NCBI GenBank assembly: GCA_051251725.1
Contig: JBPOFN010000003.1
Span: 62,001-126,000 of the forward strand
Source of the DNA: JALZUE01 sp051251725
GTDB lineage: Bacteria > Pseudomonadota > Gammaproteobacteria > Enterobacterales > Alteromonadaceae
Direction: 5' to 3'
DNA: 64,000 bases
Positions 19,586-28,902 of this stretch are shown piece by piece. A program made the translations under genes and the position numbers. The notes beneath the pieces were generated by a model. It worked only from the letters and a program-made list of their open reading frames with translations. It made no database searches and was not told the origin of the DNA. Each line of letters starts with the position of its first letter. Position 1 is the stretch's first letter.

Positions 19586-22531
19586 ATGAATAAAAAATAT
19601 AATAAATTATCTTGGTGTATCGCTACAATATTATCTGCGGGAGTGGTAACTACTCCTGCCGCTGCCTTTGAGCAAACTGCCGATGAAACTAATAATAAAG
19701 TAAGTAAAACAGCTGTAGCTAAACAAAAAGCGGAGAAAGCAGAAAAGGCTGCAGTAGAAACAATTACCGTGACCGGCTTACGTCAACAATTACGCCTTGC
19801 CGCCCAACTTGAACGCGACGCCAAAACTATTCAGTCAGTGATCACTTCCGATGACGTCGGTAATTTTCCCGATCAAACCTTAGCTGAATCTTTATCACGT
19901 TTAGCTGGCGTAACGGTAGAAGATGATGAAGGTGAAGGACGTTATATTACTGTTCGTGGCCTTAATCCATCTTTTGTACAAGTCACTATAAATAACGCTC
20001 AGCTAGGTGCTTCTGGTGCTGGCGGTGGTCGTTCAGTAGCACTAGATGTTGTACCTGGCGATTTATTTCAACGCGTCTCAGTCGGCAAAACATTATTACC
20101 TGATACTGACCATGACTCTTTTGGTGCTAAGGTTGATTTAAGGCCATTATCGGCATTTAATCGGAAAATGGGCACGACAGGTCGCCTTTCTCTTCGCACG
20201 CAGTATGGAGATTTATCAGAAAATTTTGATCCCAATGTTCGTGCTGATGTTACCCATCAACTTGACATTGGTGATGGCCGTTTTGGCGTCGCGGCCGCGC
20301 TGAGTTATTCTGATCGTTCAGTCCACGGCGATCAGCTGCGATCTACTTCTGGCGGTGGTATCGCGAGTACGTTAAGTGCTGAACAAGTCGATGATGATAT
20401 TTTTAATGAAGATCAATCTATTTGGGCTATTCAAGAATTAGATCAACGTATGGAGCGAGGTAGTCGTGAGCGTTTAGGTGGTACTTTAGTGTTTGATTAT
20501 GAACCTAATGATGCATGGCGTTTTCAGTTGGCGGGTATTTATGGCACGCTTGAAGATGATGATATTCGCGTGCAACAGGAAGTTGAATTACGTGATGCTA
20601 GCGACTCTGAAACCTTGGAAATAGGACTGGGCCGCGGGATTTTCAGTGATGTTGATTTAGAGCGCCAAATGTTTTTTATTCCAAGTACAGAAACAACTTA
20701 TGCAATACATTTTGAAAGTGACTACACCTTCGGTAAAGCAGAAGATTGGGTGTTAAGTTTTGCTGCCGACTATTCTGAAAATGAATATGTTTTGGGGCAA
20801 TCTAACCGTGCTACTTGGCGTGAGCGTGATACCGTTGTTGAAGCTTATTGGGATCAGACTGATGCGGGCTATACCGTTTTAGGCAGCGGCGACTTGAACA
20901 GTAGTAACCCGATTGATTACAGTAAAGTCATTACCCCTGCTGATTTTGAGCTAAGTCAAATAGGTACCATTGAAGAAGATCGCTTTGATGAAATTGGTTC
21001 TATTAATATGGATTTAGAGCATTACTTCGATATTAATAATATGGATGCATCGTTTAAGTTTGGTTTTAAAATGCGAGAGCGTGAACGCGGTTTTATTCGC
21101 GGTGAGCTGTTCGAAGGTATTGATACCGATGAAGAAAAGCAAATAATAGTCGACTTAGGTGTGCCAGTAACACTTGCCGGTTTGCCAACATTTGTACCAA
21201 AAACTAACTTTGATATTAATGGTGGCATTCCAGGTGGCGCGGTCTTTCCGCAAATTGAGTTCGCTAGAGAATATTTAGAAAATGCACGTTCGGCACTTGG
21301 TATTAAGCCGACTGAAGTACGAGTAGATTATCAAGCAAGTGAAAACACCGATGCCGCTTATTTTATGTTTACTCTTAATATCTTGCCAGAGCTTGAAATG
21401 ATCATGGGTGTTCGCTATGAAAAAAGTGAGTACACAGCTACAGGCTTAACTGAACGAAATATTGCTATTGATAGACTAGATCCTGAGCCTGAAGAACCTG
21501 GCGATCTATTAACAGAAAACCTACTTAATACTGCGCTTGAGACTACCTACCAACACAGCTATGAAAATTATTTCCCCGCGATTCATTTTCGCTATGATTG
21601 GACCGATGATGTTGTTGCGCGTTTTAGTTTGTCGCAAGCGCAAGTTCGTCCAAGTTTTGGGGCAGCCAATGGCATTATCAATGAAAATTTAGAATTTCTT
21701 GAACAGTCTGCTGATGTCGACGGTGAATGTTTAAGTTATTCTGATATCACTATTCAGGCGGATACTTATGCTGTTTGTTCTGATGAAGATAACTACAATA
21801 TTCGTACCCGAGGAGGTAATCCTTTTCTTAATCCACAAATTGCTGATCAGATAGATCTCAATGTTGGTTGGTACCCTACGCCAGATTCAAACCTTACCGC
21901 AGCTGTTTATTATAAAGATATTAAAGACTATATCATTAGAGTAAATACCAGCGACTCGACGTTATTTCCACTATTAGGTGGTAATGCTATTGACCCTTTA
22001 ACAGGTTTAACCTCAACGCAGTTTTCTAAATCAGTCAATGTTTCTAGCGCTAAACTATATGGCCTTGAATTGAGTGGTCGTTATCAGTTTGTCAGTTTAC
22101 CTCAGCCATTTAATAACTTTTTAGTGTCAGCTAATGCTGTCTTTATTGGCGGTAATACAAGTACTCCGTTTATTGCGGATGGAGCAAAACTTGATTTAAA
22201 CGGGATGTCAGATTTTGCAGGTAACGCTTCGCTTGCCTATGAAGTTGATAACTTTAATATCCAGCTGTCGGCGCGTTATCGAACGGAGCGTTTACAAAGC
22301 TTTAATGCCGGCGAGCCAGCACGTAATGTTTATGTTAAACCTGAGTTTAAACTTGGTTTATCAACTCGCTATGATATTAACGATCAGTTTAGAGTATTTG
22401 CCAATATCCAGAATATAACTAATGAACGAAAACAGAATTATTTTCAGGGTGATGAAAAGTCGGGTAACTTAGTGAATCTTAGATCCGATTTTGGTCGTAC
22501 CTTTAGAGTAGGCCTTGATATCCGTTTTTAA
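19586..22531 (+). CDS. TonB-dependent receptor (pectin/rhamnogalacturonan oligosaccharide candidate)
   Basis: This 981-residue receptor has a signal peptide (cleavage near TPAAA), a lysine/alanine-rich spacer, a TonB-box-like ETITVTGLR, and a plug with VGNFPDQTLAESLSRLAGV and TVRGLNPSF. A large barrel ends in FRVGLDIRF. It belongs to the same large receptor type as the protein at 6.3-9.1 kb but is clearly a different paralogue. It lies between GH28/GH105 and a convergent membrane-bound regulator, so uptake of pectic oligosaccharides is likely by context. It has a long upstream region and its own terminator. Confidence 0.9.
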   Translation: MNKKYNKLSWCIATILSAGVVTTPAAAFEQTADETNNKVSKTAVAKQKAEKAEKAAVETITVTGLRQQLRLAAQLERDAKTIQSVITSDDVGNFPDQTLAESLSRLAGVTVEDDEGEGRYITVRGLNPSFVQVTINNAQLGASGAGGGRSVALDVVPGDLFQRVSVGKTLLPDTDHDSFGAKVDLRPLSAFNRKMGTTGRLSLRTQYGDLSENFDPNVRADVTHQLDIGDGRFGVAAALSYSDRSVHGDQLRSTSGGGIASTLSAEQVDDDIFNEDQSIWAIQELDQRMERGSRERLGGTLVFDYEPNDAWRFQLAGIYGTLEDDDIRVQQEVELRDASDSETLEIGLGRGIFSDVDLERQMFFIPSTETTYAIHFESDYTFGKAEDWVLSFAADYSENEYVLGQSNRATWRERDTVVEAYWDQTDAGYTVLGSGDLNSSNPIDYSKVITPADFELSQIGTIEEDRFDEIGSINMDLEHYFDINNMDASFKFGFKMRERERGFIRGELFEGIDTDEEKQIIVDLGVPVTLAGLPTFVPKTNFDINGGIPGGAVFPQIEFAREYLENARSALGIKPTEVRVDYQASENTDAAYFMFTLNILPELEMIMGVRYEKSEYTATGLTERNIAIDRLDPEPEEPGDLLTENLLNTALETTYQHSYENYFPAIHFRYDWTDDVVARFSLSQAQVRPSFGAANGIINENLEFLEQSADVDGECLSYSDITIQADTYAVCSDEDNYNIRTRGGNPFLNPQIADQIDLNVGWYPTPDSNLTAAVYYKDIKDYIIRVNTSDSTLFPLLGGNAIDPLTGLTSTQFSKSVNVSSAKLYGLELSGRYQFVSLPQPFNNFLVSANAVFIGGNTSTPFIADGAKLDLNGMSDFAGNASLAYEVDNFNIQLSARYRTERLQSFNAGEPARNVYVKPEFKLGLSTRYDINDQFRVFANIQNITNERKQNYFQGDEKSGNLVNLRSDFGRTFRVGLDIRF

Positions 22532-22624
22532 AACGGTAGCTTGGAGCCAGCTAAGCTCTATTTAGTTGGTTCTATATAGTTAAATTTATTCAATTGGAAC
22601 CTAAATAAACGTAACTTTTAGCTT

Positions 22625-22658
22625 AACCCGTGTCGCTGACAAAGCACACGGGTTTTTA
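22625..22658. terminator. Terminator between TonB receptor and regulator
   Basis: aacccgtgt and acacgggtt pair around an 11-12 base loop and are followed by ttttt on the plus strand. It lies about 95 bases past the receptor stop in the gap between two convergent genes. Confidence 0.85.
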
Positions 22659-22736
22659 TATAAACGAAGACAAGTTAATCGAGCACCGCTTAAATGCTAT
22701 TGTAACCAGCAGCGAATATGGTCATTAATCACGGTA

Positions 22737-23978
22737 CTAAAATGCTCGTTCTTTAGGTAGCTTAGCGACTTGTTTGATATGGCTTTCATAATCTGAATAG
22801 TCATAACCATTCACTTCAAACAGCACATCAAAGTCATCTTCTAATAAGATGTTTTCGGTGCTAAGAGCTTGTTGTAATAACTTGATACTTTCTTCATTAG
22901 TTACTGCTCTAGTGGCTTGCATAATACCGGTATCAGAAAAACCTGCTAAAAATAGGGCATGTGCACCATTATCTCGGGTCATTTTTACCGCCATGCCATA
23001 ATCAATATGCTCACCATCAACGGCGCCAAAAGTTTTATAGCGTGTGCCATTATGATCAATTAAGGTGTTATAACATTCACCTTCACAAATATAATTAGAT
23101 TTTTCAAAATAATTATTCAACAGCCCCATACTTTTATACATACCAAGGTAAATAATATTAACGTCTCTTAACGCTTTAGGCGCAAGATCAGATAAAGTAG
23201 TAATGGTGTATTGAACGGTGTTTTTATCTAGCATGTCAGTGATTTTTTTTAAGGTATATGCTGACGACTGCATTAAAAAGCGATTGCTGGTCGGGGTGAT
23301 TTTTCCTGAGTTTTGTGGATTTTCAGCCAGCCACTTGTGTAACGCCTGATCAGAATTTACCTGAGTATTTCTTGCTAATAATCGGGTGTCAGAACTTGAC
23401 TCACGATAATGAAATAAATAAAGATCGCCCAAGACAATGTAAGTTTTTTTACCGTTTTGAGCAAAATCAGACCAAAGTTGGCTGGCGGTGTCGCTAAGTT
23501 TAGGTTTGTTAATATATTGAACAAGATGCATAGCGATAGAAACAAAAAGAAAAAAACTTAGTCCTATACTTAACCAAGTACGCTCGGATATATTGATAAG
23601 GTTAGTAAATGAAATTCTTTCATCGTTTTTTGCAGCGTCATTAAACGGCTCTAAAATAACTTGATAGCCGCCTTTAGGAATAGATAACCTTAACTTTTCG
23701 TGTTTATCTTGCGCCTGATAAATAGCATCAATTTTACTGCGTAGTTTATGAATATACACTCTGACTAATGAATCGTTGGCGGGATCATAGTTAGTATCTT
23801 TGTCAAAAACTTCGACGCCAATCGATATTTCTTTTGGCACTTCATTTTTCAATGTACAGGTCACTAAGTAGGTCAACAGCCTTGTCAAGATTGCAGATTT
23901 AACAAATTGTCTGGTTGCTAAAAGTCGCGAGGCCTCGATAGCAATCGGGTCAGTGCTACCTTCAAAAAAATCTTTCAT
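22737..23978 (-). CDS. Membrane-anchored winged-helix transcriptional regulator
   Basis: The 413-residue protein combines an N-terminal DNA-binding domain (about 1-115) with one transmembrane helix (about 132-152, IGLSFFLFVSIAMHLVQYI) and a periplasmic C-terminal domain of about 260 residues. The DNA-binding part has the motifs IGVEVF, YDPANDSLVRVYIHKLRSKID and SIPKGGYQV, typical of a winged-helix family with the OmpR/CadC fold. This architecture allows direct sensing of a periplasmic ligand with DNA binding from the membrane. It converges on the second receptor gene and is next to the rhamnose genes, so control of the pectin or rhamnose module is plausible. I do not recognise the periplasmic domain. 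Confidence 0.8.
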   Translation of the reverse strand: MKDFFEGSTDPIAIEASRLLATRQFVKSAILTRLLTYLVTCTLKNEVPKEISIGVEVFDKDTNYDPANDSLVRVYIHKLRSKIDAIYQAQDKHEKLRLSIPKGGYQVILEPFNDAAKNDERISFTNLINISERTWLSIGLSFFLFVSIAMHLVQYINKPKLSDTASQLWSDFAQNGKKTYIVLGDLYLFHYRESSSDTRLLARNTQVNSDQALHKWLAENPQNSGKITPTSNRFLMQSSAYTLKKITDMLDKNTVQYTITTLSDLAPKALRDVNIIYLGMYKSMGLLNNYFEKSNYICEGECYNTLIDHNGTRYKTFGAVDGEHIDYGMAVKMTRDNGAHALFLAGFSDTGIMQATRAVTNEESIKLLQQALSTENILLEDDFDVLFEVNGYDYSDYESHIKQVAKLPKERAF

Positions 23979-24349
23979 AACGTAACCTTATGATGGTGGG
24001 TTTCGAAATAGTCGCCTATTATTCATTAGTGGTATTAATAGTGCAAACTATTGCATTATTAATCATTTTTATTTTAAGGGTTAAGTATATTTATTAGACC
24101 TGAATTGATTTTTTATTAGCGGATAACAACGTGAAATTATTTGACGATTCGCCAGTAAGCTTTACTCGTTCAAAATGTAAAAGTACTACCGCGGGGACCT
24201 GAGTATTATGCCCTAAAGTAGCTGAGCCAAACACTTTACCACTAGTGCCATCTGTATATTTTGTGCTGTGACGCACAATAAACACGCTCAATAAAATACC
24301 AAATTAATGATTTTGTAACGCTAATTAAAACAGAGCAAGGGTGAAATAA

Positions 24350-24472
24350 ACTGCCGACGATGCTTTATTGGTTTCTGGCCCGTCTAAAGCGGCTAATATA
24401 CAGCAAACACTAGCTTACGGTGTACTGGTCAAAAGAGTTGATTGTACTATTAGTGAAGAGCTAGATTACTAA
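24350..24472 (+). pseudogene. Remnant of LutC/LldG-like L-lactate utilisation protein (LUD domain)
   Basis: An open stretch without a start codon encodes 40 residues reading TADDALLVSGPSKAANI then QQTLAYGVLVKRVDCTI before a stop. This resembles the C-terminal end of the LUD domain of LutC/LldG (YkgG) proteins, where SGPSxTADIxxTLxxGxHGP is conserved. A stop codon (TAA at 24,347-24,349) precedes it directly, and the rest of the gene is gone. L-lactate is the oxidised product of rhamnulose-1-phosphate cleavage by RhaD downstream, so a former lactate-oxidation gene here makes sense. The match is by eye from a short segment. Confidence 0.6.
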
Positions 24473-24880
24473 ATAACTAGATTATTCAATAGCTAGAATT
24501 TAGCCATTGCTTGCAATATTAATCAGGCCTAAAAGTAGCACTTTATTAGACTGATTATTTTTAACTACCATTCTTATCGTATTTATATGGCAGTTTTTTG
24601 GTACATAACAGTGATTAATTTCGTATTTTTGTACTGTGCATCATATGCAGATATCGTCAAATTAACTCATTAAGATAAAAATATTTTCTAGATTTAATTA
24701 CTTGAATAACCTTAAATTTGTCTATCATGATGTAATTAAACTCTATTTATTATCTTGTAATAGCATCCTTATACTTGAGCAACACTTTATAAATAGTGGC
24801 TTAGCGCTTATTTCATTGCGACATATAAAGTATCAAGTAAAACTTTTTATAAAATAGTGATTGAATATGATTAAAAGTGG

Positions 24881-24933
24881 TTGACTATGTTTAATATCAA
24901 GGTACTATAAAGTCATGACAGATTAGGTCTGTC
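24881..24933 (+). promoter_or_regulatory. rhaD promoter and adjoining palindrome
   Basis: ttgact at 24,881-24,886 and tactat at 24,903-24,908 are spaced by 16 bases, a good sigma-70 match. Immediately downstream, gacaga (24,917-24,922) and tctgtc (24,928-24,933) form a 6-bp palindrome with a five-base centre, placed where a repressor would cover the start of transcription. Control by rhamnose is inferred. Confidence 0.6.
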
Positions 24934-24966
24934 TTTTACATAATTAATAGCTGGAGTTAAGCACAG

Positions 24967-27159
24967 ATGGCAAGCAAAAAAGAAGATTTTAAACACGTTA
25001 ATTATAGCTGGGACGATGCCGTTGCTGATGCATTAACGCCTATCGAAAGCTTGGTTTATCGCTCGAACATTCTTGGCGCCGATCAACGTATTACTAATAC
25101 CGGTGGTGGTAACACTTCAGCTAAATTGATTGAAACTGACCCGTTAACGGGTGAGCAAGTTGAAGTGCTTTGGGTTAAAGGCTCAGGTGGTGATTTACGC
25201 ACTGCAAAAGTTGAAAACTTTTCATCATTATACCAAGGTAAATTAACGGCGTTAGATGCTACGTATCAAGCCCGTGATGACAAAGGTTATAAAGCTGCGG
25301 GTGAAGATGCCATGATCGGCATGTATAAACACTGTAACTTTTGTTTGAATCCACGTGCCTCATCAATTGATACCCCATTACACTCAATGATTGCAGATAA
25401 ACATGTTGATCATTTGCACCCAAATGCAGTTATCGCGGTTGCGTCTTGTAAAGACCAAGAAGCGTTAACAGAAAAAATCTGGGGCGGAAAAATGGCGTAT
25501 GTGCCATGGATGCGTCCAGGCTGGGAAGCGGCGAAAGTTTGTGAAGATGCTTATGCAGCTAAACCTGACAGTGTTGGTATTTTATTAGGTCAACATGGCC
25601 ACACTAACTGGGAAAGCGAAAGCAAAAGCTGTTACGAAATGTCACTTTGGGTGATTGAAACAGCAGCAAGTTACATTGAACAGCACGACAAAGGTGCAAT
25701 GACCTTTGGCGGCGCGAAAGTTGACAGCTTAGCTGAAGACGCTCGTACTGAATTACTGGCGAAATTCTTACCAGTTGCTCGTGGTATTTTATCAAACAAA
25801 GTTAAATTTATTGCGACTGTACAATCTGATGAAGCCGCATTACGTTTTGTGAACAGTGTTGATGCACCGCGTTTAGCAAAATTAGGTACTTCATGTCCTG
25901 ATCACTTCTTACGCACAAAAATTCAGCCGTTATATGTTGATTTTAACCCTGCCACTGACGATTTCGATATTTTAGTTGAAAAATTAAATGCTGGTATTGA
26001 ACAATACCGAATTGATTACAAAGCGTATTACGATGCTTGTAAACGTGATGATTCACCAGCCATGCGTGATCCAAGCCCAACGGTTATCTTAATTCCAGGT
26101 GTTGGTATTATTGGTTGGGGTAAAAATAAATCTGAATCACGTGTTACTACTGAATTCTATAACTGTGCCATTGAAGTTATGCGCGGCGCAGAAGCTATTA
26201 GTGAGTACACGGCTTTACCACAACAAGAAGCCTTCGATATTGAATATTGGGCATTAGAAGAAGCTAAGTTACAACGTATGCCTAAAGAGGCACCTTTAGC
26301 GCGTGACATCGTTGTAGTTGTTGGCGCCGGTGACGGTATTGGTAAAGAAACAGCATTTCGCGTAGCAAGAGAAGGCGCTCACGTTGTTTGTGCTGATTTA
26401 CGTTTTGAAGCGGCGCAAAAAACGGCTGACGAATTAACAGCAATTTACGGCCAAGGTATTGGTGTTGCAGGTACAGGCATTTCTGGCTGTGGTCCGGCAA
26501 TCGCACAAGCAGTAAATATTACTGACCGTGAAAGCGTACAGAAAATGTTTGAGCAAGTAACTTTAGCTTACGGCGGCATTGATAAAGTTATCGTAACAGC
26601 GGGTGTGTTTTTAGCACCTGGTCAAGCCGGTATGAGCAATGACCAACAGTTTGATGTCAGCTTTGCAGTGAATGTTAAAGGTGGCTATATTGTTGGCACT
26701 GAAGCGAATGAAATTTGGAAAGCACAAGGCTTAAAAGGTGCGTTAGTCTTAACCACCAGTGTTAACGCAGCAGTGGCGAAAGCCGGCTCATTAGCGTATG
26801 ACACATCAAAAGCGGCGGCTAACCACTTAGTACGTGAATTAGCAGTTGAGCTATCACCACTTGTCAATGTGAATGGTTTAGCGCCAGCGACTGTAGTTAA
26901 AGGTAGCACCATGTTCCCACGTGACCGTGTTATTGCTTCTTTAACAAAGTACAACGTTGAGTTCACAACAGCGGATTCAGATGATGAATTACGTGACAAA
27001 TTAGCAATGTTCTATGCACAACGTACGTTAACGAAATCGCCTATTACACCAGCTGACCAAGCCGAAGCTGCTTATTTAATGGTGTCAGGCCAATTAAGCA
27101 AAACTACCGGTCAAGTTATCTCAGTTGACGGTGGTTTACACGAAGCGTTCTTACGCTAA
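24967..27159 (+). CDS. rhaD: Bifunctional L-rhamnulose-1-phosphate aldolase / L-lactaldehyde dehydrogenase
   Basis: The 730-residue fusion first cleaves L-rhamnulose 1-phosphate to dihydroxyacetone phosphate and L-lactaldehyde, then oxidises the aldehyde to L-lactate. Residues about 20-420 are a class II aldolase domain with metal-site histidines in DHLHPNA (His149, His151) and GQHGHTNW. Residues about 445-730 are a short-chain dehydrogenase: nucleotide-binding VVGAGDGIGKE (451-461) and active-site YDTSK (Tyr611, Lys615). Length and order match the family found in many bacteria with RhaI-type isomerases. It is followed 72 bases later by rhaI. A ctggag ribosome-binding site precedes the ATG. 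Its substrate requires a rhamnulokinase that is not encoded in this window. Confidence 0.95.
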   Translation: MASKKEDFKHVNYSWDDAVADALTPIESLVYRSNILGADQRITNTGGGNTSAKLIETDPLTGEQVEVLWVKGSGGDLRTAKVENFSSLYQGKLTALDATYQARDDKGYKAAGEDAMIGMYKHCNFCLNPRASSIDTPLHSMIADKHVDHLHPNAVIAVASCKDQEALTEKIWGGKMAYVPWMRPGWEAAKVCEDAYAAKPDSVGILLGQHGHTNWESESKSCYEMSLWVIETAASYIEQHDKGAMTFGGAKVDSLAEDARTELLAKFLPVARGILSNKVKFIATVQSDEAALRFVNSVDAPRLAKLGTSCPDHFLRTKIQPLYVDFNPATDDFDILVEKLNAGIEQYRIDYKAYYDACKRDDSPAMRDPSPTVILIPGVGIIGWGKNKSESRVTTEFYNCAIEVMRGAEAISEYTALPQQEAFDIEYWALEEAKLQRMPKEAPLARDIVVVVGAGDGIGKETAFRVAREGAHVVCADLRFEAAQKTADELTAIYGQGIGVAGTGISGCGPAIAQAVNITDRESVQKMFEQVTLAYGGIDKVIVTAGVFLAPGQAGMSNDQQFDVSFAVNVKGGYIVGTEANEIWKAQGLKGALVLTTSVNAAVAKAGSLAYDTSKAAANHLVRELAVELSPLVNVNGLAPATVVKGSTMFPRDRVIASLTKYNVEFTTADSDDELRDKLAMFYAQRTLTKSPITPADQAEAAYLMVSGQLSKTTGQVISVDGGLHEAFLR

Positions 27160-27231
27160 GCTAACCTTATTTGTAGCGCTTTTTGTTAATCAAAAGGCGC
27201 TCAACTTTAGAAACAGATCAGGAATAAAATT

Positions 27232-28524
27232 ATGACACAACGTATCGATAAAGCGTTAATTGCGGAAGAAAACGCAAAATTAGAAGGCTTTTTAAAAGAA
27301 GATTACGAAGCACTCGGTGCTAAGCTTGCACGTGAAAATATCAACATTGATGAGATCACTGCAAAAGCTGAAGAATTCCAAATTGCTGTACCTTCATGGG
27401 GTACAGGCACCGGCGGTACACGTTTCGCACGTTTTCCTGGTGAAGGCGAGCCACGTAATATTTGGGAAAAATTAGAAGACAGTGCTGTGATCAATGATTT
27501 ATCACAATGTACTGAGCGTGTTTCTCCTCATTTCCCTTGGGATAAAGTGGATGATTTCTCTGAATTAAAGCAAACATCTGACAGTTTGAACTTGAAATGG
27601 GATTCGATTAACTCGAACACTTTCCAAGACCAACCAGGTCAAGAGCATAGCTTTAAATATGGCTCTTTAAGTAACACAAGCAAAGAATCTCGTGACCTTG
27701 CGATTCAACACAACCTTGATTGTATTGAATACGGTAAAGCACTTGACTCAAAAACGTTAACGGTTTGGGTTGGTGATGGTTCAAACCACCCAGGTCAGCA
27801 ACATTTCCAAAGTGCGTTCGAACGTTACTTAGAAAGTATGAAAACAATTTATGCTGGCTTACCAGCAGATTGGGAATTGCACATCGAACATAAAATGTTT
27901 GAGCCTGCGTTCTACTCAACTATTATCCAAGATTGGGGCAGCAACATCTTAGCCGCAATGGAATTAGGTCCTCAAGCTAAGTCGTTAGTTGATTTAGGTC
28001 ACCATGCGCCAAACGTTAACATCGAAATGATTGTTTCTCGTTTAATTCAATTTAAGAAATTAGGTGGTTTCCACTTTAATGACTCTAAATATGGCGATGA
28101 TGATTTAGACAGCGGTAGTTTACACCCGTACCAACAGTTCTTAATCTTCAACGAATTAGTTGACGCTGAGTACCGTGGTCAAGAAGGTTTTGGTCCAAAC
28201 TACATGTTAGACCAATCACACAACGTGACTGATCCTATTGAAAGTTTAATGAACTCAGCGGCAAGCGTACAACGCTCGTACGTTTCAGCATTAATTGTTG
28301 ACCGTCCTCAGTTGTCTGAATACCAATTAAACAATGATGCATTAATGTGTAGCAATACGTTAAAGCATGCCTTTACAACTGATGTATCACCAATTTTAGC
28401 GATGGCTCGTTTACGTAAAGGTGGCGCGATTGACCCTATCGCTACTTACCGTAAGGCTGGTTACCGTGCACAAGCTGGTGTTGAACGTCCAAATACTGGC
28501 GGCAACGGCTCAGGCATCGTTTAA
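27232..28524 (+). CDS. rhaI: L-rhamnose isomerase, Pseudomonas stutzeri type
   Basis: This 430-residue TIM-barrel isomerase converts L-rhamnose to L-rhamnulose. Its length and the metal ligands Glu219 (HIEHKMFEP), Asp254 (LVDLGHHAP), His281 (GGFHFNDSKYG) and Asp327 (NYMLDQSH) agree with the characterised P. stutzeri enzyme, and it is not related in this detail to the E. coli RhaA type. A cagga site precedes the ATG. It is co-transcribed with rhaD and ends at a hairpin. Confidence 0.95.
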   Translation: MTQRIDKALIAEENAKLEGFLKEDYEALGAKLARENINIDEITAKAEEFQIAVPSWGTGTGGTRFARFPGEGEPRNIWEKLEDSAVINDLSQCTERVSPHFPWDKVDDFSELKQTSDSLNLKWDSINSNTFQDQPGQEHSFKYGSLSNTSKESRDLAIQHNLDCIEYGKALDSKTLTVWVGDGSNHPGQQHFQSAFERYLESMKTIYAGLPADWELHIEHKMFEPAFYSTIIQDWGSNILAAMELGPQAKSLVDLGHHAPNVNIEMIVSRLIQFKKLGGFHFNDSKYGDDDLDSGSLHPYQQFLIFNELVDAEYRGQEGFGPNYMLDQSHNVTDPIESLMNSAASVQRSYVSALIVDRPQLSEYQLNNDALMCSNTLKHAFTTDVSPILAMARLRKGGAIDPIATYRKAGYRAQAGVERPNTGGNGSGIV

Positions 28525-28571
28525 AGTACGTATTGTTTTAGGTAGCACCTAGCGACAAGCTTTAAGAATTA

Positions 28572-28599
28572 ACGTGAAGGTGCTTAGGCATCTTCACGT
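28572..28599 (+). terminator. Hairpin after rhaI
   Basis: acgtgaaggtgc and gcatcttcacgt pair over 12 positions (one G-U) around ttag, then gtttctgtt follows. It lies about 50 bases after the rhaI stop. Confidence 0.75.
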
Positions 28600-28616
28600 G
28601 TTTCTGTTAGTTGAAA

Positions 28617-28770
28617 TCTGGAAGTAAAAGCGAAAAGTTAGAAGCCAGAAGAAAGAAGCTAGTAGAAAAGCTGGAAGCTGGAAGCTAGAAGCTAGAAGCT
28701 AGAAGCTGAAAGAAAGGCTAGAAGCTGAAAGAAAGGCTAGAAGCTGGAAGCTAGAAGCTAGAAGTAAATA
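28617..28770. repeat. GAAGCTA/GAAGCTG direct-repeat block
   Basis: The heptamer gaagcta or gaagctg recurs many times between rhaI and the transporter. A 19-bp unit, gctagaagctgaaagaaag, occurs twice in tandem (28,698-28,716 and 28,717-28,735) and starts a third time. The first part (28,617-28,665) is a more degenerate version. There is no dyad symmetry and no spacer-repeat alternation, so it is not a CRISPR array. Confidence 0.9.
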
Positions 28771-28902
28771 AGCTAGCGGCTTAAATTTTAAGCTTAGTGC
28801 TTAGTGAGTTAAACCTAAAGCATTATAAAAATAACAATTGTTAATAAAAAAAAGTGAGCACAATTTAAAAACGTGCATCATTCAATAAATCGGGGAAGTA
28901 GT

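Larger units (their letters stand above)
23979..24966. other. Intergenic with gene remnant and rhaD promoter
   Basis: About 1 kb separates the regulator from rhaD. It holds the lactate-utilisation gene remnant (24,350-24,472) and, close to rhaD, a promoter and palindrome (24,881-24,933). The rest is AT-rich with frequent stops. A minus-strand frame at 24,094-24,291 begins with TTG and resembles nothing known, so I treat it as noise or further decay. Confidence 0.5.
28525..28902. other. Intergenic: hairpin plus GAAGCTA repeat block
   Basis: About 380 bases contain a terminator-like hairpin (28,572-28,599), a block of short direct repeats (28,617-28,770) and AT-rich DNA that should hold the transporter promoter. 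No ORF of interest was seen. Confidence 0.6.

Noticed and set aside
24094..24291. 65-codon minus-strand frame between the regulator and rhaD
   Set aside because: It begins with TTG, has no ribosome-binding site and resembles no family. It lies in DNA that also contains a gene remnant.
28617..28770. GAAGCTA array as a CRISPR
   Set aside because: There are no unique spacers of constant length, no palindromic repeat and no cas gene.
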